A DNA stretch of 64,000 nt from Karstenula rhodostoma CBS 690.94 (Eukaryota; Ascomycota; Dothideomycetes; Pleosporales; Didymosphaeriaceae), in assembly GCA_010093485.1 (NCBI GenBank), contig MU001508.1, forward strand, positions 758,051 through 822,050, given 5' to 3'. Under the pieces are notes generated by a model. The model was not told the DNA's origin, ran no database searches, and saw nothing but the letters and a program-made list of their open reading frames with translations. Both the position numbers and the translations under genes were made by a program. Position 1 is the first letter of the stretch. Each line of letters starts with the position of its first letter. Below, piece after piece: positions 33,477 through 45,807 of this stretch.

Positions 33477-34619
33477 TGCAGCGGCGGCTCGCTCTCACCT
33501 GCGTGCCGTTTCAAGGCGAGGGACAGGACAACGCGTTGAGGCGAGGTGAGGCGAGGTGAGGTGGGGCGAGGTGAGGTGAGGTGGGGCGAGGTGAGGTGAG
33601 GTGAGTTGAGGCGAGACGTAGAATGAAGTGGAGTCGGGGTCCGTAAGATGGATCGTCTGGTGCGTTCCATGCACCGGGAAGGAACGAACGGGGTGTGGCA
33701 GACAGGGAAGGCGCGTGATGGCATTGGAAAGAACGATGACCCCAGACCCCCGGACCAGCATTGATTTTCCGTCACACTGAATGGTCGGGCTTTTGAGTCG
33801 TGCATGAGCCTCACCGACCGGGGAGCGGTGCCTTGAGGCTGGATCCCCGCTGCATCGCGCGAATACAAACTTTAGAGCATCTCGACGCACGACCGTGCTC
33901 GCCCCCAGTTTCAGGAGCATCTCATCATGATTCATGTCCAGGGTCCATGTATGGCTGCTTACAGCAAGGCTACGCAGCCACATGAAGCCTCTTTAGTTGA
34001 TCCCTGTTGGCAATGCTTTGTTTGAGTGTTTATGCGGCTATGAACCGCACCACGGAGTTGACATGAATGCGGCTATAGCGCGTTTTTGCATTTTGACGGC
34101 AGCCATGCACTTTACCACCAAAGGATCCGGTACGGAAGCATTCAAGATAGTGTGCGACGGAAGAGCGGAACGTGAAATGCATGTGTGCCAATCTTCACGC
34201 GCGCTAATGCCGATGCTTGGCTCATATCGTATACAGACTTCCCCATGCTTACTGGCTTAGGCCCGTCAACCGCATCAACAAATTACCCTGCAACTTTTTG
34301 GAACTCTATCTATGTCGCCAGGCGTGACAGGCCGGGACTTGAATCCATGACATCTTCCATCTGTAACACAATTTGGGCACCGACCGGTACAGGGACTGAC
34401 TGTGTCAGAAGCTCTTGCTATGCCGTTGCTTTCGATCATCAAGGCGCGCGGTTTTGCGCAAGAGCCCGCATCTAACGGACCAACACTCAATTTTTGCAGG
34501 CCTCATTCTATCTGTCTAATACACCAAGAATCGTTCCAGAGACGCTGAGATGCGCTCCATAGTACCATCTATACCAATGCATCAGTCTCGTTTCCACATC
34601 GCTAATTCTCATGCATTCA
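33477..34619. other. Intergenic, with microsatellite
   Basis: About 1.1 kb between the rhodopsin-domain gene start and the 3' end of the next minus-strand gene. Apart from the simple repeat at 33537-33615 I see no feature. Confidence 0.45.
33537..33615. repeat. Five-base GAGGT/GAGGC microsatellite
   Basis: About 79 bp of tandem 5-mers GAGGT, GAGGC and GGGGC. It begins 61 bp upstream of the rhodopsin-domain start codon, likely in its 5' UTR or core promoter. Confidence 0.88.
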
Positions 34620-35462
34620 TTAACGATCAAACCCAACAATATTGTCACTGGATGGAATTAGCATCAAGAAGTACAGTGTCCAAGCCGAGCGCAACACGTA
34701 CTTCATCTGCAACGTCGGCGTCGCCAACATCTGCCACTCAACCGTACTCAACGTCGAAAAGTCCTTGACACCCTCCGGGAACCTCGGCTGATATGACACA
34801 TCTACCTGCAACTCAATCGGATTGTGGTGGCCTCGCGCGTACATAGCTTTGATCCCGTTCGTCTCGACCGTGGCTCTCCCTCGGCATGCGACATCGGACT
34901 GAATGACGAGAACGGCATTGAGTCGGTTCGGGATTCCGCCTCTCGACTGTTCATTCTCGTGGATATAGAAGCGCACCGCGTTGGGCTCAGCGAGTTGCGG
35001 TGATTTCCACGTATCGCTGAGGATGCTACAAGAATGCTCTTTTACGACGGACTCCTTGCGGCTCAGTGAAGCGTTTGCGTTGACGGTGCTGCCGGGAATG
35101 TCGACGCCCGCTGTAAGCGATCCTTCAAAGGTCCACTCTACGGACGATGTTGTTCGCCTCCCCGTGAGAAACTGCGGCGCCCAGCGCTTCACCACAGCAG
35201 TGCTCGCGAGGCCTGCTTCACTCGGCTCAAACTGCAACATGATGTTGGCCTTCTTGAAGCGATCGTTGTGCGGACACGAAAACTGTAACGTAAGGCAGAC
35301 GAGCCATGCCCGTCTCCCATTCAACATGCCACTATCGATGCTCTGGACGGTGATGGTCGTTGTTTTCCATGTGCTGAGATCCTGCTGGTACACCGTCGCA
35401 GGTGGAGTAGGCTGCTCCTTGCTGAATGAAGAATTGCGGGACTTCCACTCTGGGCTTTGCAT
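34620..35462 (-). CDS. Hypothetical protein, no recognised domain
   Basis: A single open frame of 280 residues starting MQSPEWKSRNSSF. I do not recognise the family. Composition is ordinary for a folded protein, with alternating hydrophobic strands such as TTTITVQSIDSG and RAWLVCLTLQFSC. These suggest a beta-rich structure. There is no signal peptide; a mildly hydrophobic stretch (SAWTLYFLMLIPS) lies close to the C-terminus. A CTGATCTAATCAG sequence shortly before the ATG resembles an intron branch site and acceptor, so the 5' UTR or an additional 5' exon may be spliced. The length, the lack of low-complexity sequence and a frame free of stops over 843 bp argue that it is a real gene. Confidence 0.6.
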   Translation of the reverse strand: MQSPEWKSRNSSFSKEQPTPPATVYQQDLSTWKTTTITVQSIDSGMLNGRRAWLVCLTLQFSCPHNDRFKKANIMLQFEPSEAGLASTAVVKRWAPQFLTGRRTTSSVEWTFEGSLTAGVDIPGSTVNANASLSRKESVVKEHSCSILSDTWKSPQLAEPNAVRFYIHENEQSRGGIPNRLNAVLVIQSDVACRGRATVETNGIKAMYARGHHNPIELQVDVSYQPRFPEGVKDFSTLSTVEWQMLATPTLQMKYVLRSAWTLYFLMLIPSSDNIVGFDR

Positions 35463-36895
35463 TGCTAACGACTGATTAGATCAGAGTAAAGGGAAAGATT
35501 GGCACTGATCGCCGACGTGGCTTCGAAACGGCGACCTCGACGCCTCTTGAACGCCTGCGCTGCATTTCCCACTCTGGAAACGCATCCGCTGCGGCGAGAT
35601 GGCTCGCACAGCGCCTCCTAGCGAGCTCCATTTCCCAGGCTGGCGGGCGTGAAACTGCTGCGCAGAAGTATTGGCCGACGATGTGGCCGTGGGGCTTCGC
35701 ATCTGGAAGTTCGGCCGGTGGTTTGTGCTATAAGGAGGTGCTGGGACAAAGAATGGACGAGTGTTTCTGGAGTGGCGACCGAGCGAGATGGTATTTTGGG
35801 GTGGTTCGTCATGCAGGTGGCCAGCGTAGCCATGGTGTGGTTCACGGCGACTAAGCGAGGTTCTTTGATGGCTCTCGCCGCAAACGGAAGCTGCGCAACG
35901 CGAGACGCGTCCACGGTGCATGACCCTCGGGGGTGCCAGTCTATTGATGTTCTGTTTGCCGGTCTGGATTGTGGCCATCGTCAGGCACAGCAGACATTTG
36001 GCCGTATCGTATACGCGGATCTGCCGTCGTTGAGGAGAGGCAACTGAGTATACTACACTGCCTAGTGGTGATTGTTAGTATGGCCGTACGCTAATTCAGT
36101 AGCGTTGAACTAGGCACCCAACATACTACTTGGCCCGCAGGACAAGTCTTTTGCTTCCATCAGAACTCCCGGAAGGTCTATCCCCAGTGGAAACACTCAA
36201 TGAGTGCACTGCAACCTGAACAACCTTCGACGAGCTTGTCTATGAACGATGCTGATGATCACTAATGGTACTCGTCCGGTGACATGTGGGGATCCCGAGG
36301 CGGTGGGATACGATAGGAGGGAGTGTAGGGGTAATTAGTAGGTGAGTCATATGTGAACCGTGGCTCTGGGACTATCGTTGTTTAACCATCTCAACACTCT
36401 GAAGCCCCATGGAGAAGAGTGGACCCGTCCGGCGATATGTAACTTTCGCCAGGTTTCCTCGCAGCAAGACATAACATTGCCTTGAATTCACTTTTAGCCT
36501 CCGAGCAAGAACCACCCCACATATTGTGACATCATCCCCGTTTTTAGTCCACTCTATGGATCAGTCCTTGTGCTGTGAAGTGGACAATGACGGAGAAGGA
36601 GGAGCGTGCACTGTTACCCAAACAGTGCGCACGCATGTTGGAAGTGGGACTTCAGAGTCTCGAAGACAACATATTGACGAATATCCTGGTTTTGGATAGA
36701 GACGCCTAACGTAACTTGCCCGCGATTTTCATGCACAAACCACACGATCTTTCGTACACATGGTGAAAGAGGATCAATCTTTTTCGTGCCCAGATTCAGA
36801 ACCGCAGCCAGAGAAGACACAAATTACCACACTCGATTGTTTTGGTCTTGATATTGAGGTCAAGCAGCGCGAGCCAGCTTGAGGATGGAAGCTAC
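35463..36895. other. Intergenic, no confident gene
   Basis: About 1.4 kb upstream of the hypothetical gene. A 165-codon minus-strand open frame (35481-35978) is Ser/Arg/Gln-rich and unrecognisable. It could be a 5' exon of the neighbour, but more likely it is chance. Confidence 0.35.
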
Positions 36896-39800
36896 GACTT
36901 TTGTGCCCCGTGTGTAAGGCCGCAGACGAAAAACATGTTCCTCATCTTCGTGCCCTTTTAGGGCAGACACCTCAGCTCATGCAATCTGTGTCTTTGATTT
37001 TTGGTTTACTACTAAAGCAACATTGTAGTGTGGAAAAGGCAGTACTACAGAGAATTCGGAGTTTATATGCCTTTACTCCATCTGAAGTATGCGTACGGGA
37101 TGGTGGTGGTGGTGGTGGTGGTGGTGGTGGTGATATCATCGTCAAAAGTCACTGGAAGGGAGAGGGGTCTTTAGCAAGGCAGCGAAGAGCCTATTCTGGA
37201 AAGCGTAGCTCGAGGTTTTGAGTCCGCACAGACAAGCCATGAAAAAGCCACTAAAAACTTTTGGCGCAGACAAGCGAGCGGAACACAACATGCATCTTTT
37301 TTCCAGCCCTTTGTTCTTGGACATCGGGCCAAGGGTTGTGCTGTCACACAAGAAATACAGTAATGATTCTGGACCGCGCCACACAGCAGAAATCACATGG
37401 ATGTCTTGAAAGACCTCTTGTCGAAGGGGGCACTTCTCTCCATGAAGGGACGCGAGTTACTTTTGAGTGCGACCGCAAAAAGCTCCATGCCCCAACCTTA
37501 ATTCAGTTTAGAGACAACAGACACCCCGTCTCATGAATCCTAATCACATCGCTTTTAATCCACCACTGAAGCGGTATTATAGTGTGCAAGCAATCCTTTG
37601 ATAAAAGAGGAGAGCTTATATACGTCTCCCACCGTCTCATCTGTGTGGTATGACGATGGGAGAGTACAGTGATACACGCCATCATCGTCGCCATTTGCAC
37701 TTGTGCACGGCGTCGATCCGGGCATTCCTGTTTCACGGAAGGACGAGGAAGCATGAATGTCATCCTCAGGAATTTTAGAACTCCAAATCGGCTGCACGGT
37801 CATAAGGGCCGCGCAGACCCCGTCAAAAGTCTGAATACAGGCGGCTTGGATACTGCCTACCCTGGGTTAACTGCTTATATAACTTGCCGCCGTCGGAAGG
37901 ATACCATGTGAAGACGGAGAGTGTAGCTAGTGACCTTCTTCATCACTAACATGGCAGAAGCAAAGCGCTTTGATCAATGGCACAAGCCATCACATACTGC
38001 CATGTCGCAGGAACTTTGGGACGGCAGACAGTCCCCTCCATGAATCTTCCCAAAATCAGTTTTGAGAACAGCAGACAGCCCAACCCATGAGCCGCAGATG
38101 TACACTATCTAATCCACCCTCAAAGCAGTGCTATAGCGTAAGGAAAGAAAAGCCGTAGAGATATAGAGGGCTCACATGGTTCACCGTCATTCCATGTACG
38201 CACAGTCTCTTTTGCACAGTGCTGCGCTTCATCATCCACGTGCGAAGTAAGCACGAGTCACACGCGATCCTGGGAGTTTCTCGACAGCGGACACAAACAC
38301 TCACATGCCACCTCTTGTCGTATTTTTAGAACGCAAAAGGGATCCCATACGTTCGCAATTGAGAGGTTCTGGCCTACTACAAGCGCAGTCTTCACTTCGA
38401 TGGAGAGCACATTGTAGGGGAATATCTGCTTTTTTTCTTGTGCTCGCCATCGAACGGGCAGAAGACGGGCGCACACGCACACATGGCTGTCATTACAGTC
38501 CCTTTGATAAAAATACACTCGGTCCCATGATGTATTAGTCGCGTCCTTTTTAGTGAAGAATAGTGTTGTACTGTTGAAAATAAAAAAAAAGCAGCTAGCA
38601 AGAGACACGCGGCATATATATGCAGTGCTCGACGTCTCATTTATAGAACGTCACCGAATGTCCAACGTAGAGACCGAACTCTCTGGATAGGCGCAACGGG
38701 CACATAGTTTTCGTGAGGTTGGCCAACCACCCATGTGCTCTTTAGTGTTGGTATTCGACAGTGTTGGTATTCGACACTTCCACGGGCAGGGCACCGGACA
38801 CACTTGTGTGCATTTTGGACTGCAGCCGGCGAAGGGCACATGAGCATGCAGAGTCTTTCTTTAGGGAGCTTGAGCAAGCACCCGTGTGTTAGAATGCGGC
38901 GCTTTTTTAAATGGCCGAGATCTTCCACGAGCAAGACATGTGTTCGAGCTTGCTGGACTTCTGGACCTATGCCAGCGAAGAGGACATAATAGCTCCCGGT
39001 AAAATTTGGAGCTCCACACAGATCCAAACATCGCAATGAACCCTCGGGGCTTCTGTGTTTAAGCCCCTGGAGACAAGGTTTGGGCTTGGGTCCGGCATAT
39101 TTCGGACTCAAAGTGCTGACAATACATCGCGTGACTTTGACCAGTTTTGTAGCACCACACTTGTCCAAATATGTGCTGACTAGTTACCGATTTAATTTTT
39201 TCCAGAGGCCTGAAAGACAAGACATTGGATTGATGGGAGTAGGTCTTTGACTCGCAGTGCCGAGAACATTTTGAGGACATCACATGTGCTCTGGTCTGAT
39301 TTTGGAGCTCCACACAGGTCCGCATACATCTTGATTGTCGTCTTTTATGGACCACAATTCCACGACGCAGGACGTTTGGTTTTAGGCTTGCAATGCCGTC
39401 GGCACATAAGATTGCTAGTATCCGGATTGTGGACTGCTACACCAAGCCGAATAACACGGCGCACGGGTATTCGTGAACAGTATGAGTACGACCGGAACTA
39501 TTGTAGAGCTTCCAGGCCCGACAGGGACATCATTGAGAACAGTCACTACTTCGAGACACATCATGCCCGAGACTCCATGTTATTCAAGCATACATTGTTG
39601 CTTGATCCTTTCTTGACTCATCCGACTGGTACATCGCACCAACAGACTGCCAAACGGAGCATAAATACGAAGATTTATGGCTTCTGGGCATACATGACAT
39701 TCCCAGACCAGAATTTCTGAAAGGACTGGCGGACGGCTGATTTCGAAGTCTGCTGCGCGGACACAGATACACATCCCCGTCCTTGTGGGCCATTTCTGAG

Positions 39801-40880
39801 GGAAGAAAAGACGGACGGGACATGTCCCCCGCGCGGCATGAGTTGTCGACACACATCGAACCCTTACTCAAGACCTTTTGACGAGTAGAAAAACATACCG
39901 CAGCAGCTAAGCTGGTTGGATTTCGGGCGCACACATGGCAGTGTTGCGTGGTTTTTGGAAGAGCGAGCAGATAACCCATGATGTTGATGCGGTGTGGTTT
40001 TAGATATTGTGTTCTCTAGGCAGACGCAGCCTGCCTTGCGATCTGCATAATTTCTGAACATATATATTGTGTCTTTGGTTTGTCTTTTGGAAGAAAAGCA
40101 CACACAGCCCGTCCTTTAATTTATTATGTGTTACTTCTTCGAAGAACAGACAAATAAAAAAAAACTCATGAAGCCGTGACGCGATGGACTTTCTGAAGAG
40201 CACACCGGCGAAGCATGGTAGGCTACGCCATCATTTTCCAGACATCGATCATACGTCGTGAACGGTCCTTTGAGAGTAACACGACAACACGCCATGGCTG
40301 TAGAAGCGGGCGTTTTAGACACATGAGTTCCATCCATGTCGCTTTTGGAAGACCATCCAGACACACCATGGCGATGTTGCTTGGGCTTTTCTGGACATAT
40401 CCGTTTTCCCTCTGCTGCCTTTGGAGCAACGAACACACCAGCCATTGTCTCGTCGCCTCTACTTTTCCTTCGTGAAAGAAGAGACAGACAGCCACCCCAT
40501 CGACATCCTCTTCATTGATCTGGAGAAGACCAGACAGCCACGCCATTGTACTCGTCCAGCTTCTTTCTTAGAGCGCCACACAGGCAGGCCATCGATTTTG
40601 TCGTTGTGCGTTTTAGAAGACCAGAAATCCAAGCCACCTTCGAGAACCCCACGCAGACAGACACCATTTGCCTGAGCCTTGCGGATTTCGAGAGACACAT
40701 CATTCTTGGAATCGCCCTTTTTAGAAGCCCAGACAACTGCCCCATCACCGTATCCGCTGTTACATTTCAGAGCCCCACACAAACACCCACACCATGACGA
40801 TGAAGTTCAGTCTTTCCCAGACACATGAAACCCGACCAACTTCGATTTTCGAGAGAAACAGACAACCAGACCGTCGGGTT
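36896..40880. repeat. Array of degenerate short repeats, about 4 kb
   Basis: A core resembling TTTTGGAGCACCACACAGAC, then a few bases and CCATG, recurs many times on the plus strand, usually every 40-60 bp. Clear copies start near 37216, 37258, 37459, 37505, 38060, 38321, 38704, 39005, 39144, 39300, 39951, 40343, 40419, 40565, 40611, 40718 and 40764. Copies differ at many positions and the spacers vary. No long open frame, terminal repeat or transposase is seen. Read on the minus strand, some units give peptides such as DGLPVWRSKK and NGVAVWSSP. The array could therefore be a decayed coding minisatellite, or purely non-coding. Boundaries are approximate. Confidence 0.65.
37102..37131. repeat. 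(GGT)n microsatellite
   Basis: Ten perfect GGT units within the degenerate repeat region. No coding context is apparent. Confidence 0.9.
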
Positions 40881-40979
40881 TTCTTGTTTCATGTTTTAGT
40901 CGGCGCCAGAAGCTGTAGTGTGAACAAGAGAAGTAGGTGGGGAGGGAGGAGAGATTATATACACTTTTTCGGGGGCGAG

Positions 40980-41141
40980 ATGAGTCAGCGAGGCACATAC
41001 AGTTGCGAACAGCTCGAGAGTGGTGATGAAGATCAGCTTTATTACTATGCGGTGAAGATGTTGGACGCTCTTAGGGCGCTGAGTCGCCCTCCGATCAACA
41101 ATCCGACGTACCACTCTCCAAGACTACGTATGCTGAGGTGA
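40980..41141 (+). CDS. Possible 53-residue small protein
   Basis: ATG at 40980 opens MSQRGTYSCEQLESGDEDQL, ending RMLR before TGA at 41139-41141. The acidic, then helical composition (YYYAVKMLDALRAL) is more protein-like than the surrounding sequence. There is no known domain and no other support. It lies just past the repeat array and 151 bp from the stop codon of the convergent ALDH gene. It may be a chance open frame. Confidence 0.2.
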   Translation: MSQRGTYSCEQLESGDEDQLYYYAVKMLDALRALSRPPINNPTYHSPRLRMLR

Positions 41142-41292
41142 CTCTGGGTCCACGATCCAACATTAGAAGTTCAACACAATAGACGTCGCAAAGACACGGG
41201 GTACTTTGGAAAGGATATTGCATAGCGGTCCTCCGAGGGTATATCTCCACTCTACCTCTTCCCACCGTGCCCGTCGCACGCATAGTCTTTAA

Positions 41293-42863
41293 CTAAACCT
41301 GGTACGTAATCGTCTTGAGCCGTAGAAACTCGTCGAAGCCCCAGCTGCCGTTGAAGCGGCCCCACCCGCTCATCTTTGCGCCGCCGTGCGGGAGATTAGT
41401 CTCGTCGTGCACCGTCATGGCGTTGATGTGTACGGCGCTGTAACACCATAAGTCTCTGCGAGTTGTTTCACTTGGGGTGTGAAGAAGACTTACCCGCTCT
41501 CGATCTGCTTTGCGACGCGCAGGCCGCGGCCGAGGTTCTCGGTGAACACGGCGCTGGTGAGACCGTAGTCGGTGTCGTTGGCGATTTCCACCGCCTCCTC
41601 CTCGCTCGAGATCTCGATGACGGAAACCGAGGGGCCGAAGGATTCGGTGTGGTACAGCTCCATGTCCTTGTTCACGCCGTCGACAATAACGGGCCGCATG
41701 CGCGTTTTGGACGTCTCCTTCGTCTCGGGATGCGCCTCTTCCTGCTCGTGGTCGCCATGCACGACCTTGGCACCAGCCTTGACGGCCTCGGCCACCAGCC
41801 GCTTGTTTTTGTCGACATTGGCCGCCTGCACTAGGATAGGCGCGGGCTTATCACCGCCGAAGATGCCTTCTGCTGCGCCCTTGAACGCCTCGATGAACTT
41901 GGCCTTGACGTCCTTGTGCACGAGGATGCGCTCCGTCGCCATGCAGATTTGGCCCGAGTGCAAGAAGGCGCCAAGCGCGCACTGCGTCGCGGCCTTGTTC
42001 AGGTCGGCGTCGTCGAGGACGATGGCGCTGGCCTTGCCGCCGAGCTCCATCAGCACCGGCTTGAGGTGCTTTCCCGCGCTTGCGGCGATAATGCGGCCGA
42101 CGGCTGTAGAGCCAGTAAAGTTGATCTTCTTCACAGCCGGGTGCTCAATCAGCGCAGTCGTGACTTGGGCCGCATCTTCGGGGCGGTGGTAGAGGACGTT
42201 GAGGGCGCCCGCGGGCAGGCCGGCTTCGGTGAGGACGCTGCCGATGGCCCAGAAGCAGCGGGGGGAGAACTCGGAGCCCTTGAGGATTGTTGTGTTGCCG
42301 GCGGCGAGGGCGTAGAGGACGGAACGGATGCCGAGGATGTAGGGAGCGTTCCTAGTTTCGTGTCAGCCATTGCAAACATGGAATTGCCGCAGGGCTACTG
42401 CTCACCATGGTGCTATGCCCAAGACGACGCCAAATGGCTCCTTCACCACCAGGGCGGCCGTGTTGTCGTCCGAGCAAGTGGGTATCACGCCATTGATGGA
42501 GCTGCACCTGCCAGCAACGTCCTTGAGCATCTCCGCGCCGAGCGGCACGTTGAAGCCCGAGCTGAAGGCTGCGGCCGAGCCCGTCTCCTCCTCCATGTAC
42601 CGCCCCAGCTCTTCGGCGCGCGACTTGACGATGTCGGCGGCCTTGAGGAAGATGTCACGGCGAGTGGCAGGCTTTGTCTTGGCCCACGCAGGGAACGCGG
42701 CCTGGGCAGCTTCAATGGCGCTCTTGACATGGTCGAGGGATGCTGACGAGGCGCTCCATATCTCCTTGTGCGAGCCGGGGGAGATAACCGGGAAAGTGGT
42801 CGAGGTGGTGATCTCTTTGCCGTTGATGAGCAACGGGACCGTGTACGACGCGTCAGAAGCCAT
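41293..42863 (-). CDS. NAD(P)-dependent aldehyde dehydrogenase
   Basis: Three exons (42406-42863, 41494-42351, 41293-41437, minus strand) give 486 residues, normal for the ALDH superfamily. The cofactor-binding loop reads KKINFTGSTAVGRIIA, the general-base Glu lies in LMELGGKASAIV, and the nucleophile Cys in SGQICMATERILV. The first junction restores GIAPWNAPYILGIR; the second restores IESGAVHINAMTVHDE. The C-terminal GAKMSGWGRFNGSWGFDEF is characteristic. The sequence resembles vanillin/salicylaldehyde-type enzymes, which oxidise aromatic aldehydes to acids, but substrate specificity cannot be read from sequence alone. The P450 gene lies 1.1 kb upstream on the same strand, so a shared aromatic-catabolism role is possible. 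That link is an inference. Confidence 0.94.
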
Positions 42864-43982
42864 GATGCTATCCTAGAGCACGATCTGGTGGTGAGAATGT
42901 GAGTTTGTCCGCGCTGGGATCAAATGGATGGGCCCAAGCTATGTAGAAGTTACACAGTGTGCGGGGCGCGTATGCGGGGTTGTTTTAACTGCGTCGCGTC
43001 CTGCTTGCTGTGTTACCAGGGTGGATTAGCAATGCAGAGGAGAGGTCGCATCGTTTCTCCAAATACGCAACGGACGCCACTGACTCGGAAGCAGGCATCG
43101 TGAAGACGGCAGTTGAGTCGGAAGAGCGTGTAGATGTGAAGTCATTCTGAACCCCGCGGCGAGCTGCGGCGCCCTTCTAGCGCGACATCGCGGCAGCCTT
43201 ACGCGGGTCATAAACTCCCCACCGCGTACCATTGTGAATCCACAACAGCTGATAAACGTGTGTACAGATGATGCATCATGAAAGGGGCTATCTCCCTCGG
43301 GTAAACCATTATCTCAAAGAAGACCACATGCTCACTGGATTGGCCAGAAATTGTATGCATGGCAAAATTTGCTTATAGATCTGCACGAAAGCTATCAGAC
43401 CAACCCACCGGTCCCGCACCCTTCTTCCTCAAGCTCACCTACCATTTACCGCGTTGACCATTCGATCCACCACCAGGCACTGGGCGCCGATACTCGCCCC
43501 TACCCCGCGAAGTACAATGGCCGGCTCCGAACGTTGGTTTCACCTGCGCCTCTTCCCAGTGCCTAAATCCCCCCGTTAAACCCTGTACAAACATGCATGT
43601 TAGTGCTGCGGGTTAGCTACCGATGCGGTCTCTTGCGGTTGTGCCGTGGGGAAAGGTAAAGCAGGGTGGTGAGGCGCGAGAAGCTTTATATAGAGAGGGG
43701 AGGGACACGCTGGTGGAGCGTGCCCGCTGCCTGGTCTGGGCGCAGGCGCAGGCGCGGTGAATGGTGAAAGGGAGTGTGAGTAAAGAAGTGGGGGGCAGAG
43801 GTTAGGCGCGGAGTGGTGCGCGGTGAAGGTGCCAGGTGCTGAGGTGAATGGTGCTAGGAGACGTCTCCAACGCGTGAACTCCGTACTGCATCGTTGACAT
43901 TTATACCACCATTCGAAGCATACTCTCGTCATCAATTTCAATATTTATCAACAGCCACCCCCCGTCCAGCTCCACACACCCT
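42864..43982. other. Intergenic between P450 and ALDH
   Basis: About 1.1 kb with the ALDH promoter and the P450 3' UTR. No coding or RNA feature is recognised. Confidence 0.45.
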
Positions 43983-45807
43983 TTACCACGCCCACTTAAC
44001 CTCAACCACAGGCCCGTCCCTCACCGCCCCCAGCGCATCCCAAAGCTGATACTCATCCACCCTCTCCCTGCCCGTCCCCAGCCCCGGCCTGCCACATCCC
44101 ACGCCCTTCTCCCCTTCACACTCCCTAATCTCAAACCTCCACAGGAAGTGCGCCAGGCTAAGCTTCAGCTGCGCATACGCGTGATTCTTCCCAATGCAGC
44201 CCCTTACGCCGAGCCCAAATGGCTCGAACGCGCGGCGCATCTCGTCGATGGCAGACTGCGGGTTCGACGACGACGGGAGCCAGCGCTCAGGGGAAAAGGC
44301 GAAGGGCGCCGCGAAGTACGCTGGATTGTGGTGCAGCGCGTACTGCGGGACGCCGACCACAGTGCCGGGTGGGAGATACGTACCGTCGACTGTGGTGCCG
44401 CCGGGGAGGACGACGCGGGGAACATGCGAGGGAACGGGTGCGAGGCGGCGGAGGGACTCTTCGATGCAAGCGTGGAGGTAGGTGCAGGAGTTCATTTTGG
44501 GGCCCGAAACAATTTCCGAAGGTGATGCGAAGGTCGAACTGAGAGGGATTAGAAGCTTAGAAAGGGCGTGCTGGGCGTCTGGCTTACCGAATCTCGGAGG
44601 TCACTTTCTTCAAGCAGTCTGCATTGTGCACAAGGTAGAAGAGCGTGCCGGTGAAGACCTGACTGAAGGGGTCTGCGCCGGCGATGATCATGTTGAGGGA
44701 CTCGGTGTCCAGGTCGAGCGACGAGGGTTGCCATCCCGTTTTCTTATCACCATTATAAGCCAGCTTCGAGAGGAAGTCTATGGCGTCGTTGAAGCCTTTC
44801 TCGTTATCCTCATTACTACGACGAGCCTGGACTTGCGCTTTCCCGTAATCGATCAGACGGTTGTTGTCCCGGACTGGCTTTCCCCCGACGATCTCCAGGA
44901 GCTGAGAGCGCAGAAATGGGCGCACGAGCGAGGCCACGGGCAGGTAAGAAAGCTGGCAAGTTTCTTAGAGTGATCATATACGTGAGAAAAGCGAGAATAC
45001 ATACCCAGTAGAGCAGTTTCTGCGCTGGCAGCACGCAGTCCGCAAGATCTCTATTACCTTCCTCCTGCACGCTCTTGAAGTCACTCCCAAATACCAATGC
45101 ACCCATGAGATCGAATCCAAGATAAACTCCCATCTGATGGGCATTCCACTTCGCGCCCCATCCATCTCCTTCCGGCTTCAAGGACTCGCAAAAGCGCTCG
45201 ATGATGTTGATAAGCAATGGTTCGTTCGCCTTGACTGACTCTGTCGAGAAAGCGGGCGCCATCCACCGTCGCTTTATCGCATGCTTTTCCCTGTCCGTTT
45301 CGGTAAAGCTGCTGTAGGTTCCAGCTGCGATGTCGAACGTCTTGTACCATTCGCCCTTCTTTACGTTTGCCGTTCGCGTCCCATAAATGGCATGAACAGC
45401 CGAGGTGGTGTTGAAGGAAAGCGTGTTCGGCGCTATGCGTACGACTGGGCCTGCAAAGCGATCAGTCCTGGCGAGAAACGAGACCAGGGCATGATGACTG
45501 GATTTTCGTGGGAAGTATCGCAGCTACGCACCATATTTGTCGTGGTCGAGAAGATGCCAGATGTGTCGATCGCCTTTGTATGCTTGCCAGACGAGCGGCC
45601 AGCCGCTGAGCTTGTAGCTGAGCGGGCCAGGATACTTCGCGAGCGGATGGAAAAAAACGCGGTATGCGCACAGAGAAATTATCTAATGTTGCACAATCTG
45701 AGTTGTCCGCCTAATGGCAAAGAAGATCTGGGACATCTTACATATCCTGTCAAAGCAACAGCGGCATAAGTGAGTGCCTCCCAAGGCGAGAAGGCAGATA
45801 CCCACAT
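43983..45807 (-). CDS. Microsomal cytochrome P450 monooxygenase
   Basis: Five exons (45742-45807, 45532-45682, 45005-45450, 44588-44952, 43983-44538, minus strand) give 527 residues. An N-terminal membrane anchor (WEALTYAAVALTGYIISLC) leads into YRVFFHPLAKYPGP. The I-helix region is ESLNMIIAGADPFSQVFTGT, with AGADP in place of the common AGxDT. The K-helix ExxR lies in EESLRRLAP (about 370-373), PERW in FSPERWLP, and the haem-binding loop FGLGVRGCIG places the thiolate ligand at Cys457. Family members hydroxylate hydrophobic compounds using a P450 reductase at the endoplasmic reticulum. The subfamily and substrate are unknown. All four introns have GT-AG ends, and the joins rebuild P450-typical segments such as DKYGPVVRIAPNTLSF. 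Confidence 0.93.

Noticed and set aside
35481..35978. 165-codon minus-strand open frame upstream of the hypothetical gene
   Set aside because: Ser/Arg/Gln-rich composition with no hydrophobic core or domain, and an overlapping frame of similar length on the other strand. A role as a 5' exon of the neighbour cannot be excluded.
36896..40880. CRISPR-like interpretation of the short repeats
   Set aside because: Repeats are highly divergent, spacers vary in length, and the organism is a eukaryote. No cas-like genes are present.
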